A stretch of DNA of 64,000 nucleotides from an uncultured Atopobium sp. (GCA_937997345.1 CALKTD010000031.1:17483-81482), one strand, 5' to 3'; shown: positions 44,624-54,479, numbered from the stretch's first letter. Numbers and translations are program-made. Notes: generated from the letters alone by a model not told the origin.

Positions 44624-45223
44624 ATGTTTCCAGATTTTCTAGAGAATCCCTCAGATGTTGCTGCCCCACTTCTTCTGGGATGTACTCTGACAAGGACAAT
44701 TACGCTTAATGGCGAGAAACACAAACTAGTTGCAAGAATTGTGGAGACCGAAGCTTACGACCAAGATGATCCCGCAAGTCATGCGTTTGGCGGTCCTAGC
44801 GAGCGCAATGCAGCCATGTTTGGACCTGCGGGCCACCTCTACGTTTACGTTTCGTACGGAATGCATCACTGCTGCAATATAGTGTGCGGACCCGAAGGAT
44901 TTGGCAGCGGATGCTTGGTGCGCGCTGTTGAGCCTCTTGAGGGTGTAGAGGTAATGCGCGAGCTCCGCGAGGCGGGACGCGCAGGTAAGCACTCACTCAA
45001 GCTGCGAGACCTCACCAACGGTCCAGGTAAAGTGTGCGCTGCGCTTGGTATAGACAAGGAACTCTACGGACATGACCTAACGGTTGAGCCACTTATGCTG
45101 GACTTTGCTCCCCTGCTACCAGGAGAAACGATTGGGAGTTCACCTCGCGTAGGCATTAGTAAAAACGTTGATGCTCCAAAGCGCTTTTTCATTGAGGGAA
45201 ACGCGTTTGTTTCACGGGCGTAG
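44624..45223 (+). CDS. 3-methyladenine DNA glycosylase (AAG/MPG family)
   Basis: A 199-residue alkyladenine DNA glycosylase that excises alkylated bases in base-excision repair. Motifs: RIVETEAYDQDDPASHAF with the catalytic Glu, YVYVSYGMHHCCNIV (with the DNA-intercalating Tyr region), and a C-terminal PRVGISKNVDAP. ATG follows AAAGGAG by 7 bases. It is divergent from carAB. Length is typical for bacterial members. Confidence 0.93.
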   Translation: MFPDFLENPSDVAAPLLLGCTLTRTITLNGEKHKLVARIVETEAYDQDDPASHAFGGPSERNAAMFGPAGHLYVYVSYGMHHCCNIVCGPEGFGSGCLVRAVEPLEGVEVMRELREAGRAGKHSLKLRDLTNGPGKVCAALGIDKELYGHDLTVEPLMLDFAPLLPGETIGSSPRVGISKNVDAPKRFFIEGNAFVSRA

Positions 45224-45256
45224 AGCGTTTCAAGAGCGTAGGGCGTTTTAAGAGCG
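45218..45256. repeat. Two overlapping copies of an 18-bp tandem unit
   Basis: GCGTAGAGCGTTTCAAGAGCG (at 45218-45238) recurs with two changes at 45236-45256. It straddles the stop codon of the glycosylase gene; the period is 18 bases. Confidence 0.7.
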
Positions 45257-45292
45257 CAAGACGGGACCAAAAAAACTATCAATGAGCAGCAC

Positions 45293-45326
45293 AAAAAAGG
45301 ACCTTGGAGAACCAAGGTCCTTTTTT
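45293..45326. terminator. Bidirectional terminator between glycosylase and gdhA
   Basis: A perfect 15-bp stem (45293-45307 with 45312-45326) with an AGAA loop and an A6/T6 run on both ends. It serves the convergent glycosylase gene and gdhA. Confidence 0.92.
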
Positions 45327-45408
45327 GACAATTGCGATAAAACAAGATGGCGGTGCAGTAAAAATTTAACTGCAGCAACACCGAGTTTCTCGCCAAATGC
45401 GATGCAAT

Positions 45409-46740
45409 CTAGCAGACGCCCTGCGCCATCATTGCGTTTGCAACCTTAAGGAAGCCAGCGATGTTTGCGCCAAAGACCAGGTTGCCGGGGTGGCCGTACG
45501 TTGCAGCAGCCTCAGAAGCAGCGGTGTAGATGCTCTCCATGATTCCCTGCAGCTTGGAGTCCACCTCTTCAAACGTCCAGGAAAGATGCTCGGCGTTCTG
45601 AGACATCTCAAGACCGGAAACAGCTACGCCACCTGCATTTGCAGCCTTTCCAGGTGCGAAGAAGACGCCGTTCTCAATGAGGTAATTGGTTGCCTCGAGG
45701 GTGGTTGGCATGTTTGCGCCCTCAACGACGTACTTGGTACCGTTAGCAACAAGTTTCTGCACGTCAGCAAGCTCGAGCTCGTTCTGAGTTGCGCACGGCA
45801 TGGCAATGTCACACTTCTGGCTCCAAGGACGTTCGCCTGGGAAAAAAGTAGCGGAAGGACGTGCGTCGGCGTACTCCTTGATGCGGGCGCGGCGAACCTC
45901 CTTGACGTCTTTCAGCAGCTCAACGTCAATACCCTCAGGGTCATAGACGTAACCTGAGGAGTCAGAAACGGTCACCACGGTTGCTCCGAGTTGCTGTGCC
46001 TTCTGGGCAGCGTAGGTAGCAACGTTTCCGGAGCCGGAGATGCAGACCGTTTTGCCTGCGAGAGAATCGTTCTTCTCGGCAAGCATGTGTGTGAGGAAGT
46101 AAACCGCGCCGTAGCCGGTAGCCTCGGTGCGAGCAAGGGAGCCGCCAAAGGAGAGGCCTTTGCCGGTCAGGACGCCGGTCCACTCGTTGCGGAGGCGCTT
46201 GTACTGGCCAAACATGTAGCCGATCTCACGTGCGCCGGTGCCGATGTCGCCAGCTGGGACGTCCGTGTTTGGACCAATGTGGCGAGCAAGCTCGGTCATG
46301 AATGACTGGCAAAACGCCATAATCTCGCGGTCGGACTTGCCCTTTGGATCAAAGTCAGAGCCGCCCTTGCCGCCGCCCATTGGAAGCGTGGTCAGGGAGT
46401 TCTTGAAGATTTGCTCGAAGCCGAGGAACTTCAGGATAGAAAGGTTAACTGTTGGATGGAGACGGAGACCGCCCTTGTAAGGTCCAATTGCGGAGTTGAA
46501 CTCGATGCGGTATCCGCGATTGACCTGGACGTTGCTGGCGTCATCAATCCATGGAACGCGGAACATAACAGTACGCTCTGGCTCAACAAGACGCTCAAGC
46601 AATGCGGCTTTCTCGAACTCTGGATGTGCGTCAAGTGCGGGCTGGATGGTGGTAAGAACTTCTTTTGCTGCCTGGATAAACTCAGGCTGATCTGCGTAAC
46701 GCTCTTCAAGCTGTGCGATTACCTTAGATGAATAGCTCAT
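45409..46740 (-). CDS. gdhA: NADP-type glutamate dehydrogenase
   Basis: GdhA (443 residues) interconverts glutamate and 2-oxoglutarate + ammonia with NAD(P). The signature PMGGGKGGSDFDPKGKSD carries the catalytic lysine; the nucleotide-binding GSGNVATYAAQKA is in the middle. The hexameric class I length (~450) is normal. ATG 46740 is used: AAAGGG lies 6 bases upstream, and the in-frame extension to 46875 has no bacterial GDH features and no SD. It is monocistronic, terminated by the hairpin at 45293. Confidence 0.96.
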   Translation of the reverse strand: MSYSSKVIAQLEERYADQPEFIQAAKEVLTTIQPALDAHPEFEKAALLERLVEPERTVMFRVPWIDDASNVQVNRGYRIEFNSAIGPYKGGLRLHPTVNLSILKFLGFEQIFKNSLTTLPMGGGKGGSDFDPKGKSDREIMAFCQSFMTELARHIGPNTDVPAGDIGTGAREIGYMFGQYKRLRNEWTGVLTGKGLSFGGSLARTEATGYGAVYFLTHMLAEKNDSLAGKTVCISGSGNVATYAAQKAQQLGATVVTVSDSSGYVYDPEGIDVELLKDVKEVRRARIKEYADARPSATFFPGERPWSQKCDIAMPCATQNELELADVQKLVANGTKYVVEGANMPTTLEATNYLIENGVFFAPGKAANAGGVAVSGLEMSQNAEHLSWTFEEVDSKLQGIMESIYTAASEAAATYGHPGNLVFGANIAGFLKVANAMMAQGVC

Positions 46741-46853
46741 AAAATCCCTTTCGAAGTGGTTACGAATAGCATAGTCATCCAATGTTTCGATTACATAACA
46801 AAATAAAAAAATCTGATAAACAAAAATTAGTTCAAAAAGATTGCAATTTATTC

Positions 46854-46882
46854 TTGCTCTTAGGCGATTTGTCACCTATACT
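46854..46882 (+). promoter_or_regulatory. Promoter of the tRNA-Pro/tRNA-Gly genes
   Basis: TTGCTC (46854-46859) and TATACT (46877-46882) are separated by 17 bases; the tRNA-Pro begins 13 bases after the -10. Confidence 0.5.
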
Positions 46883-46894
46883 TTTCTCTCGGCT

Positions 46895-46971
46895 CGGGGT
46901 GTAGCGCAGCTTGGTAGCGCAACTGCTTTGGGAGCAGTGGGTCGCTGGTTCGAATCCAGTCACCCCGACCA
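46895..46971 (+). tRNA. tRNA-Pro (anticodon UGG)
   Basis: A 77-base tRNA with acceptor CGGGGTG/CACCCCG, T arm GCTGGTTCGAATCCAGT, and an encoded CCA end. The anticodon loop TTTGGGA gives TGG. Confidence 0.96.
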
Positions 46972-46993
46972 GCTTTTGTACGTTTTGCTCTAT

Positions 46994-47069
46994 GCGGCGG
47001 TAGTTCAATTGGTAGAGCATCAGCCTTCCAAGCTGACTGTTGCGGGTTCGAGTCCCGTCCGCCGCTCCA
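46994..47069 (+). tRNA. tRNA-Gly (anticodon UCC)
   Basis: A 76-base tRNA with acceptor GCGGCGG/CCGCCGC, T arm GCGGGTTCGAGTCCCGT, and an encoded CCA end after a T discriminator. The anticodon loop CTTCCAA gives TCC. It is 22 bases after tRNA-Pro, so one transcript. Confidence 0.96.
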
Positions 47070-47335
47070 TAAAATTCCCTATTTTAAATTCTTCCCTGTT
47101 CTAGGCGTAATTCTAAATATTTATCCCGCCTCTTGTTTCTTCAAGGGAGCAGGAGACTTTTTTAGACGTGTTAGTGATTTTTCCGCGGTTATTTCTGTTT
47201 TCAAAGACATCTTATTAGCAATTTTCCTCTTTACTTGTAATCATCTACTTTTGATTAATTTTTTTGAATATTAATGCAATTAAATACATTTCTATGAATA
47301 CATAATTTTTGTCCTCAAAGTTATGTGCCAAAAAA

Positions 47336-47483
47336 GGTAAAAAACCCGTTTAGTTGGGGATGAAAACTGAAAATTAGTCGATTTATCCCCAACTAAGACG
47401 ATTTTTTACCGCACTAAAAACTTTTATCTGGGCAAACGTTGTATGCAAAAAAATGAAATCTCCAACTAAACGGATTTTTTACC
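47336..47483. repeat. Three copies of a 25-bp element, one inverted
   Basis: The unit is read as TCCCCAACTAAACGG-N-TTTTTTACC. Copies lie at 47336-47360 (reverse strand), 47386-47410 and 47459-47483 (plus strand). The first two form an imperfect palindrome around a 25-base loop, while the third is a direct copy of the second. Few mismatches separate them. Confidence 0.85.
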
Positions 47484-47581
47484 ACTTGAAGGATATGTTT
47501 TGCCTCAAACAGCGTTGATTGCACAGACTGCGCAGGCCAACGCCCAGCTAAGCATCTACCCTGCCCCACTTAACCAGCAAA

Positions 47582-47612
47582 AAAGAAGGCTATGCGAAGC
47601 ACAGCCTTCTTT
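47582..47612 (-). terminator. Terminator downstream of the broken surface-protein gene
   Basis: AAAGAAGGCT pairs with AGCCTTCTTT around an 11-base loop that can extend the stem (GC in ATGCGAAGCAC). It lies 26 bases past the pseudogene stop on the minus strand. Confidence 0.75.
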
Positions 47613-47637
47613 GCACTTGTAATCTATACGCCAAAAA

Positions 47638-49235
47638 CTAACGACGAGCCTTTACAGAGTATGCAAGACCGGAAGCAATAATACCTGCAGCAGCAAGTGC
47701 GCTTGCAATGGACATTGCATCGCCAGTATCTGGCAGGTTAGACCTCTTCTCTTAGGAGTCTTAGGCTTTGGCTCTGGATTGGGATCTGGCGTTGAGATTG
47801 GTGTAGAAGTTACTGGCTGTCAGTCTCTCTTTAACCAGCGTACCATCAGCCTTGTAAAGGCTATACGTTGCACCAGCGACAGGCTTGGAAGCATCGTCCG
47901 AATCAGTCTTCACGAGCTTCAAAGGAGAAGGAACTGCACGATATGTAAGGTAATACTGCCTGATGCGGTTTACAGAACCGTCTGCATTGAAGCCAGGAGC
48001 CAAAACCGAATTATCGCGAAGGCTAGAGTTACAAGTACCAATCGCAAGAGATGCTCCCTCTGGGACATCGATATCGTTTGCAATATAGACGTAAGAATCA
48101 CCAGGTCCCGCAGCCTTAATCTCGTCAACCGACTTACGAACAGTGGTCAGCAACAGATTGGTTGAACGATCAGTTTCAAGCTTATTACCGCCGGCAACAG
48201 AGTCATCTGCGGTAACGCCAGCATACTCGGACATGTATACAACATGACCCTTTGTGTTGTAACACGCAGACACCTGGCGATCCTCAAATGCCGCAGAAGT
48301 CGTATATGTAGCAGCAAGATTATCAAGACCAAGAACGCTCACTGCACCGTTACCATAAATAGGAAGGCCAGCATTTCTTTGAGCAATAGAATCACTTAGA
48401 CCAAGGCCATTAAGCTGTCTGTATGCAAGATCGTCGACATAGTGATACACGGCCGTTGCTGTATCAATGACTCGTGCAGGATAGCGTTTGGTGTATGCGT
48501 GAATGCCTTCCCAAGATTTCTTAATGCCACCCTGAATTCCCAGATGATAAGACCTATCAGAAATGTTCAGTGGTGCGGAGAACTTAATGTACTGACGAGC
48601 TGTGACTAGTGCAGTAAATACAGCAGCGGCTCTTCATATGAAGTGCCACCCATAATAGACTGACCATTGACCTTGACGGTAAACATCAAATTAGTCTTTG
48701 GACCACCACCTGAAAGAGCACCTGTTGCATCCATTGGCTTGTACGTATCAACAGCAGCACGTGCCGAAACAGCCACCTTACGCAGGCCATAACCATTTGG
48801 ATCATTGTGTGGGAAGTTAATCAGATTCTCTGCATCGCCGAGAAGGACATAGTAAGCACGAATTTCTCCGCCCTCGGCAATCATCTGCGCAACAGAATAT
48901 TTAGTTGGATCCATGTCCAGCTTGAGCGCAGTTCCATCAGACTTTACCCAGTAATAACGCGCGATGACACCTGTACGGTCCTCTCGCAGTTTAGCAACCT
49001 GAGCAGTAATCTCTGCCTGAATTTCAGCATCTGAAATAAAGTCAGGGAATGGATTTGCCACGGTCTACGTACCGTCAAGCGAAGCGCCGTCCACATCTTC
49101 GGAATAAACTGTTGGGTCGGCAGCAAATGCTGTGTGTGGAAGAGCAAACTCTAAAATCGCGCCCACAAATAGCATGCAGATAGCTAAAAACGTGAAGCGA
49201 GAAAATCAAGCGCTTCTAACAGAAGTACCGTTCAT
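47638..49235 (-). pseudogene. Decayed LPXTG-anchored surface protein gene
   Basis: A coding stretch of about 1.6 kb is broken by two in-frame stops and three frame changes. From ATG 49235 (AAGG upstream) it reads a short basic region, a TGA at 49206-49208, a signal peptide (FLAICMLFVGAILEFALPHTAFA), and a TAG at 49065-49067. It then runs in frame to 48606, shifts frame near 48620, and continues with a SpaA/Cna-B-like domain (LKLVKTDSDDASKPVAGAT). Two compensating shifts flank a Pro-rich linker (PDPNPEPKPKTPK); the last frame gives LPDTG, a hydrophobic segment and RR. A working copy would be a sortase-anchored adhesin. Sequencing error cannot explain five lesions easily. Confidence 0.85.
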
Positions 49236-49361
49236 ACATCCTTCTTTCAGCGTGAAGGGTGAATATTTATGTATATACCATAGCTCATTTCTTATCATTT
49301 ATGCAGATGAGACCAAAACAGATGATATTTTTGTTCATTAAATCGCTAGAGGAACATATTC

Positions 49362-49392
49362 AAGCGGCCTAGACTACTGGTCTAGGCCGCTT
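49362..49392 (-). terminator. Terminator of glgP
   Basis: A perfect 12-bp stem (AAGCGGCCTAGA at 49362-49373 with its complement at 49381-49392) around a 7-base loop. It lies 74 bases past the glgP stop on the minus strand and ends the maltodextrin operon. Confidence 0.8.
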
Positions 49393-49465
49393 GTTAAGTC
49401 CACTTGTTAAGACTACATTAGACCGCTGACTTAAGTGGTGGTTTGCTGGTCCGTATTACTTACAT

Positions 49466-51730
49466 CTACTTATCAGGAGTAAGGTGCCAAATCTCATTGT
49501 TATATTCGGCAATAGTTCTATCAGATGAGAACGTTCCTGCCATAGCAATATTTACAAGAGACTTCTGGAGCCACGCTCTCCTATCCTCATAATCATCGAA
49601 CACGTGCTCTTTTGTTGAAATGTATGCTTCCAAATCAAGCAGCGTCATAAACCAGTCTTTTGAGCACAAGTTTTTGTGAAGACGCTCCAGGCACTCCTCA
49701 TTACCAAGAGAAATAAACTCTGGGCTAATTAAGAAATCAACGAGTGGTTTAATCTGGGGCTTCTTATAAAACTCTTTTGCTTTGTAACCTTTGTGCTCAT
49801 AAAGGCTTACAACCTCATCACTTGAAGCACCAAACGTGTAGATATTCTCCTTGCCTACCAAGTCGGCAATTTCTACATTTGCACCATCAACTGTGCAAAC
49901 GGTAACAGCGCCGTTAAGCATGAACTTCATGTTGGAAGTTCCAGAAGCCTCCTTGGAAGCCAGTGAAATCTGCTCAGAGATATCTGCTGCTGGAATAACG
50001 TGCTCAGCGGCAGTAACGTTGTAATTCTCGATCATTATCACCTGAAGATATGGTGAAACATCTGCATCGTTTGCAATCAAAGATGAGAGAACAAGAATTG
50101 CATGAATGATATCTTGAGCAGCCACGTATGCTGGTGCAGCCTTACCACCAAAAATGACAGTAATAGGATGCTTTGGAAGGTGTCCGGACTTAATATCAAA
50201 ATATTTCCAAATCAAATAAAGCAATAGCATTTGCTGACGCTTATATTCGTGGAAACGCTTCACCTGGACATCAATAATGGAGTCGGCATTAACGTTTGCA
50301 TCTTGATTGTCCAGCAAAAATTTGACCATTCGATCTTTTGCTGCTTGCTTTATTTGCTGCAGCTGATTGAGGACTTCTTCGTTATCGCGATACTCTAAAA
50401 GCCCCTCGAGATGAGCGGTTGTTCTCCAGCCATTCCCTAATAACGCATCAAGATACTCGGCAAGCTCGGGATTACAACCCATTAGCCAGCGACGGAAAGT
50501 AATTCCATTAGTTTTGTTAGAGAATTTCTCTGGGTACAAATCAAAGAATGGCTTGAGCTCTGTCTCTTCCAAAATCTTAGTATGAAGCGCTGCAACGCCA
50601 TTGATACTAAAGCCGTAATGAATGGCAAGGTTAGCCATGTGAACTTTCTTATCAATGATGACTTGTACACTTGGATCTGCAACGGTACTACGGATGTGTT
50701 CGTCAAGCTTTTTAATAATCGAAGCAATCTTTGGAGAAACTTCCTCGATAAATTTAAGAGGCCATTTCTCAAGAGCTTCTGCCAAAATCGTATGATTTGT
50801 GTATGCAACTAGTGAAGAAACAATGGTTACAGACTCTTCAAACGAGATATCGTATTTCTCAGTCAAGATACGAATAAGCTCTGGAATTACCATTGTGGGG
50901 TGCGTGTCGTTAATCTGAATCACAACATAGTCAGCGAGGTCATGAACATTACTGCCGCGCTCAACCGCCTCTTTAACAATCAGCTGTGCAGCATTTGAAA
51001 CCATAAAATATTGCTGATACACACGAAGAAGCTGACCGTCTTCGTCCGAATCGTCGGGATACAAAAAGAGCGTTAGATTCTTTTTTAAAGCAGTCTTATC
51101 AAAATCAATAGCGTCATCAGAAACTAATGATTCGTCAATACTTTGCAGGTCAAACAAACGAAGCCTGTTTTTCTTTGTTCGGCCATATCCCAAAACATCA
51201 ATGGAATAGAGCTCAGACGTCACCGAGAAATCTCTAAATTCTACGGTAAATGATGTCTTCTCGTCTTCAAGCCACCTATCATCAGCAAGCCAAGCATCCG
51301 GAACGGCAGTTTGCTGTCTATCTAAAAACTGCTGATGGAAAAGGCCAAAATGATACTTAAGGCCTACACCATCGCCTGGCAAACCAAGTGTTGACATGGA
51401 GTCGATAAAGCATGCTGCCAATCGACCAAGACCACCGTTACCAAGTGAAGGCTCAACTTCAAGCTCTTCGATGTCTTCGAGCGAATGGCCTGCTTTAGAA
51501 AGCTGCTCTTTTAACTCGTTATAAATTCCCAGATTGATGAGGTTATTTGAAAGCAGCTTTCCAATGAGAAACTCTGCAGAAATGTAATAGAGTCTCTTCT
51601 TACCATCGTTTAACGGAAGAGCTTCCGACTTACTCTTAACCACTTGAAGCAGTAATTCAAAAACTTGCTTGTCAGTAATTTCAGACAGAGGTTGATTAAA
51701 TTGTTGAAGAGATAAAGTGTCTAAGTTCAT
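49466..51730 (-). CDS. glgP: Glycogen/maltodextrin phosphorylase
   Basis: A 754-residue alpha-glucan phosphorylase that releases glucose-1-phosphate from alpha-1,4 glucans with phosphate. The PLP lysine lies in KEASGTSNMKFMLNGA; EPSLGNGGLGRLAACF and IQINDTHPT are family signatures. ATG 51730 is chosen: it overlaps the malQ stop as TAATG and has GAGGAGAA upstream; a longer in-frame start at 51829 would lie inside malQ. It is the last gene of the maltodextrin operon. Confidence 0.97.
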   Translation of the reverse strand: MNLDTLSLQQFNQPLSEITDKQVFELLLQVVKSKSEALPLNDGKKRLYYISAEFLIGKLLSNNLINLGIYNELKEQLSKAGHSLEDIEELEVEPSLGNGGLGRLAACFIDSMSTLGLPGDGVGLKYHFGLFHQQFLDRQQTAVPDAWLADDRWLEDEKTSFTVEFRDFSVTSELYSIDVLGYGRTKKNRLRLFDLQSIDESLVSDDAIDFDKTALKKNLTLFLYPDDSDEDGQLLRVYQQYFMVSNAAQLIVKEAVERGSNVHDLADYVVIQINDTHPTMVIPELIRILTEKYDISFEESVTIVSSLVAYTNHTILAEALEKWPLKFIEEVSPKIASIIKKLDEHIRSTVADPSVQVIIDKKVHMANLAIHYGFSINGVAALHTKILEETELKPFFDLYPEKFSNKTNGITFRRWLMGCNPELAEYLDALLGNGWRTTAHLEGLLEYRDNEEVLNQLQQIKQAAKDRMVKFLLDNQDANVNADSIIDVQVKRFHEYKRQQMLLLYLIWKYFDIKSGHLPKHPITVIFGGKAAPAYVAAQDIIHAILVLSSLIANDADVSPYLQVIMIENYNVTAAEHVIPAADISEQISLASKEASGTSNMKFMLNGAVTVCTVDGANVEIADLVGKENIYTFGASSDEVVSLYEHKGYKAKEFYKKPQIKPLVDFLISPEFISLGNEECLERLHKNLCSKDWFMTLLDLEAYISTKEHVFDDYEDRRAWLQKSLVNIAMAGTFSSDRTIAEYNNEIWHLTPDK

Positions 51731-53223
51731 TACTTCTCCTCTTTGTACACTCTGAAGTACATCTCGGTAATAGTTCTTAAGAAATCTTCTGTGTGACGCG
51801 TGATGGCTCCCTGCTTCATACGCCAACACCAGTTGCCGCCAACAGTGGCCGGAATATTCATTCGTGCAGAATCATCTAAGCCGAGAAGATCTTGCATAGT
51901 GTGAATACAGGTGTCGCTCACAGAAGCTGCGATTCCACGTGAAAGCGCCTCACCAATTGGCTCATCTTTTGAGCGATGCAGATAAATATCTGCCTGTTCG
52001 CGCTCTCTATCGCTAGCCAGCTTTTCGTACCAACCACGAGCAGTTGGATTATCATGCGTTCCCACATAAGCAATGGTATTTGCAGTGTAGTTATGAGGAA
52101 GGTCTCTTGAATCGTGCTTTCCGTCAAATCCGTATTGCAAGATTTTCATTCCTGGGAATCCAGTTTTTTCTCGCATGGCAATGAGTTCTGGTGTAATTAA
52201 GCCAAGGTCTTCCGCAATGATTGGAAGCTTACCCAGCTGCTTTTCCAGTTCCTTAAACAGCTCCAAATCTGGACCCTTTGTCCATTTACCTTCTGTGGCA
52301 TCTGCAGCTCCATAAGGAATCTCCCAGTATGCCTCAAAGCCCCTAAAATGATCGATTCGAAGCACATCAAACATCTCAAGATTTGTCTTTACTCGCCAAA
52401 CCCACCATGCATAATGCGATTTCTTCATATACTCCCAGTTATAAATGGGGTTTCCCCAATATTGACCGGTGGAAGAAAATTGATCAGGAGGAGTGCCCGC
52501 AACCGTAATAGGCCGTCCTGTTTCATCCGTTTTAAACAGTTCTGGCTGTGCCCACATCTCAACAGAATCGCGCGAGACATAAATGGGAAGATCACCAATT
52601 ATAAGTACTCCCCTTTTATTGGCATAAATCTTAACCTTTGCCCATTGAGTAAAGAAGAAATACTGAGTCATCTTGTGATACAAAACTGACTTTTGCAGTT
52701 TCTTAATTTCTTTTGCAGTAGTCTCGTTTCTGTGCTGATAAAGTTTTGGCCACTCCCAGTAAGCTTTATGTCCAAATTCTTCCTTTAGGGACATGAACTC
52801 CGCATAAGGATCAAGCCACTCTGCCTGATCGTGACAGAACTTCTCAAAATCAGCAGGAACATCTTGCATAAACCTATCAAAGGCACGGTTAAGTAAACGA
52901 CGATGATTTACAAAAAGCGCACCATAATCAACGCAAGTATTGCTAGTCCCAAAAGAAATATCTTCAAAGTCATCTGACTTTAAATATCCAAGTTTCTCAA
53001 GATCTTTTAAATCTATATAGTAAGGACTTCCCGCTGCAGCAGAAAAAGACTGATAAGGAGAGTCGCCATAACTTGTGGTGGTAAGAGGCAAAACTTGCCA
53101 ATATCTTTGTTTTGTTCTGACGAGAAAATCAATAAAATCGTAGGCTTCTTTGCCAAACGTACCAATCCCGTATGAATTTGGAAGAGAAGAAACGGCCATA
53201 AGTACTCCGCTTGCTCGTCCCAT
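51730..53223 (-). CDS. malQ: 4-alpha-glucanotransferase (amylomaltase)
   Basis: MalQ (497 residues) disproportionates maltodextrins, handing longer chains to the phosphorylase and releasing glucose. GH77 signatures: GVLMAVSSLPNSYGIG at the start, DVLRIDHFRGFEAYWEIP with the nucleophile Asp, IIAEDLG with the acid Glu, and GTHDNPTARGW. ATG 53223 is preferred over GTG 53238 because AAAGAGG sits 5 bases upstream of it. It overlaps glgP by one base. Confidence 0.97.
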   Translation of the reverse strand: MGRASGVLMAVSSLPNSYGIGTFGKEAYDFIDFLVRTKQRYWQVLPLTTTSYGDSPYQSFSAAAGSPYYIDLKDLEKLGYLKSDDFEDISFGTSNTCVDYGALFVNHRRLLNRAFDRFMQDVPADFEKFCHDQAEWLDPYAEFMSLKEEFGHKAYWEWPKLYQHRNETTAKEIKKLQKSVLYHKMTQYFFFTQWAKVKIYANKRGVLIIGDLPIYVSRDSVEMWAQPELFKTDETGRPITVAGTPPDQFSSTGQYWGNPIYNWEYMKKSHYAWWVWRVKTNLEMFDVLRIDHFRGFEAYWEIPYGAADATEGKWTKGPDLELFKELEKQLGKLPIIAEDLGLITPELIAMREKTGFPGMKILQYGFDGKHDSRDLPHNYTANTIAYVGTHDNPTARGWYEKLASDREREQADIYLHRSKDEPIGEALSRGIAASVSDTCIHTMQDLLGLDDSARMNIPATVGGNWCWRMKQGAITRHTEDFLRTITEMYFRVYKEEK

Positions 53224-53285
53224 AGTTGCCTCTTTCACAAAAAGAGTACTGGCCTATCTCTTTCACGATAAGCCAGTACAAAGCA

Positions 53286-54479
53286 TTAATACTTAACTAG
53301 ATTATCTTGCGTATTCTTATCAAAGAGATGAACAGCATTATCTTCAAATTTAAACCACACTTCATCACCAATTTTGAGGTCTCGTTTTGCAAGTTCAGTT
53401 GCTGGAACAATAAGGACAAAATTACCGTCGTCTGTATGAACATGAAGGTGAACAGTGGAGCCCATAAGCTCGCTTACCTCAAGATTACCCTTAAAAGCGC
53501 CAATTCCATTTGGTTCAGTCAAATAAATTTGCTCTGGCCTAATTCCGACTATAACGTCTGTTGCTGGTGCAGCAACCCACGACTGTGCTAACAGGTTTGC
53601 CATCTCAGGAGAAATTTCAAATGACATGTTTTCTGTCTCTACATGAAACTCATTATCCACGCGGATAAGATGCGCATCAAAGAAATTCATTTGAGGCATG
53701 CCAATAAAACCAGCAACAAAGAGGTTTGCAGGCCTATTGAACACTTCTTGTGGAGTTCCAATTTGCTGGACAAATCCGTCTTTCATAATGACAATGCGGT
53801 CACCCAAGGTCATAGCCTCTGTCTGGTCATGTGTAACATAAACAAAGGTTCCATTAACCTTCTGACGAAGCTTAATAATCTCTGTACGCATCTGGTTTCT
53901 CAGCTTTGCGTCAAGGTTTGAAAGTGGCTCATCCATCAAGAAGACTTTTGGATCACGAACAATTGCGCGACCAATTGCAACACGCTGACGCTGACCACCG
54001 GAAAGTGCCTTTGGCTTACGATCAAGATATGCCGTGATGCCTAATGTTTCTGCAGCTGCACGGACCTTCTCGTCAATAACTTGTGGATCTACCTTCTTAA
54101 GCTTAAGGGTAAATGCCATGTTGTCATAAACGGTCATATTTGGATACAGCGCATAGCTTTGGAAGACCATTGCGATGTCTCGATCTTTTGGTGCAACATC
54201 ATTGACAAGCTTTCCATCAATATAAAGCTCACCAGCAGAAATATCTTCTAGGCCTGCAATCATGCGAAGCGTAGTAGATTTGCCGCAACCCGAAGGACCA
54301 ACAAGCACCACAAACTCGTGCTCCTTGATAGTGAGATTGAAGTCTTGAACAGCGACAACACCTTCTTCAGTCACCTCAAGGTTGCTCTTTTTCTGCTCAG
54401 TTTTCTTACCAAAGAGAGACTTGCGCTTCTTCTCATTTGGGTAAATCTTTTTTATATTCTTTAAAACGATTTCTGCCAT
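53286..54479 (-). CDS. Carbohydrate ABC transporter ATPase (MsmK/UgpC-like)
   Basis: A 397-residue ATPase energising sugar import. Walker A is GPSGCGKST, the signature LSGGQRQR, Walker B VFLMDEPLSNLD, and the switch His in YVTHDQTEAM; the C-terminal ~130 residues are the regulatory OB (TOBE) domain. An insert of about 25 basic residues (EKKRKSLFGKKTEQ...) lies between the first strand and the Walker A, absent from typical MsmK. It follows the permease genes and precedes malQ, so it likely serves this maltodextrin importer and maybe others. Confidence 0.93.
   Translation of the reverse strand: MAEIVLKNIKKIYPNEKKRKSLFGKKTEQKKSNLEVTEEGVVAVQDFNLTIKEHEFVVLVGPSGCGKSTTLRMIAGLEDISAGELYIDGKLVNDVAPKDRDIAMVFQSYALYPNMTVYDNMAFTLKLKKVDPQVIDEKVRAAAETLGITAYLDRKPKALSGGQRQRVAIGRAIVRDPKVFLMDEPLSNLDAKLRNQMRTEIIKLRQKVNGTFVYVTHDQTEAMTLGDRIVIMKDGFVQQIGTPQEVFNRPANLFVAGFIGMPQMNFFDAHLIRVDNEFHVETENMSFEISPEMANLLAQSWVAAPATDVIVGIRPEQIYLTEPNGIGAFKGNLEVSELMGSTVHLHVHTDDGNFVLIVPATELAKRDLKIGDEVWFKFEDNAVHLFDKNTQDNLVKY

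Larger units (their letters stand above)
47070..47637. other. Gene-poor AT-rich spacer
   Basis: This 568-base spacer holds three copies of a 25-bp element (47336-47483) and a terminator hairpin at 47582-47612. No reading frame with start signals was found. Confidence 0.6.
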
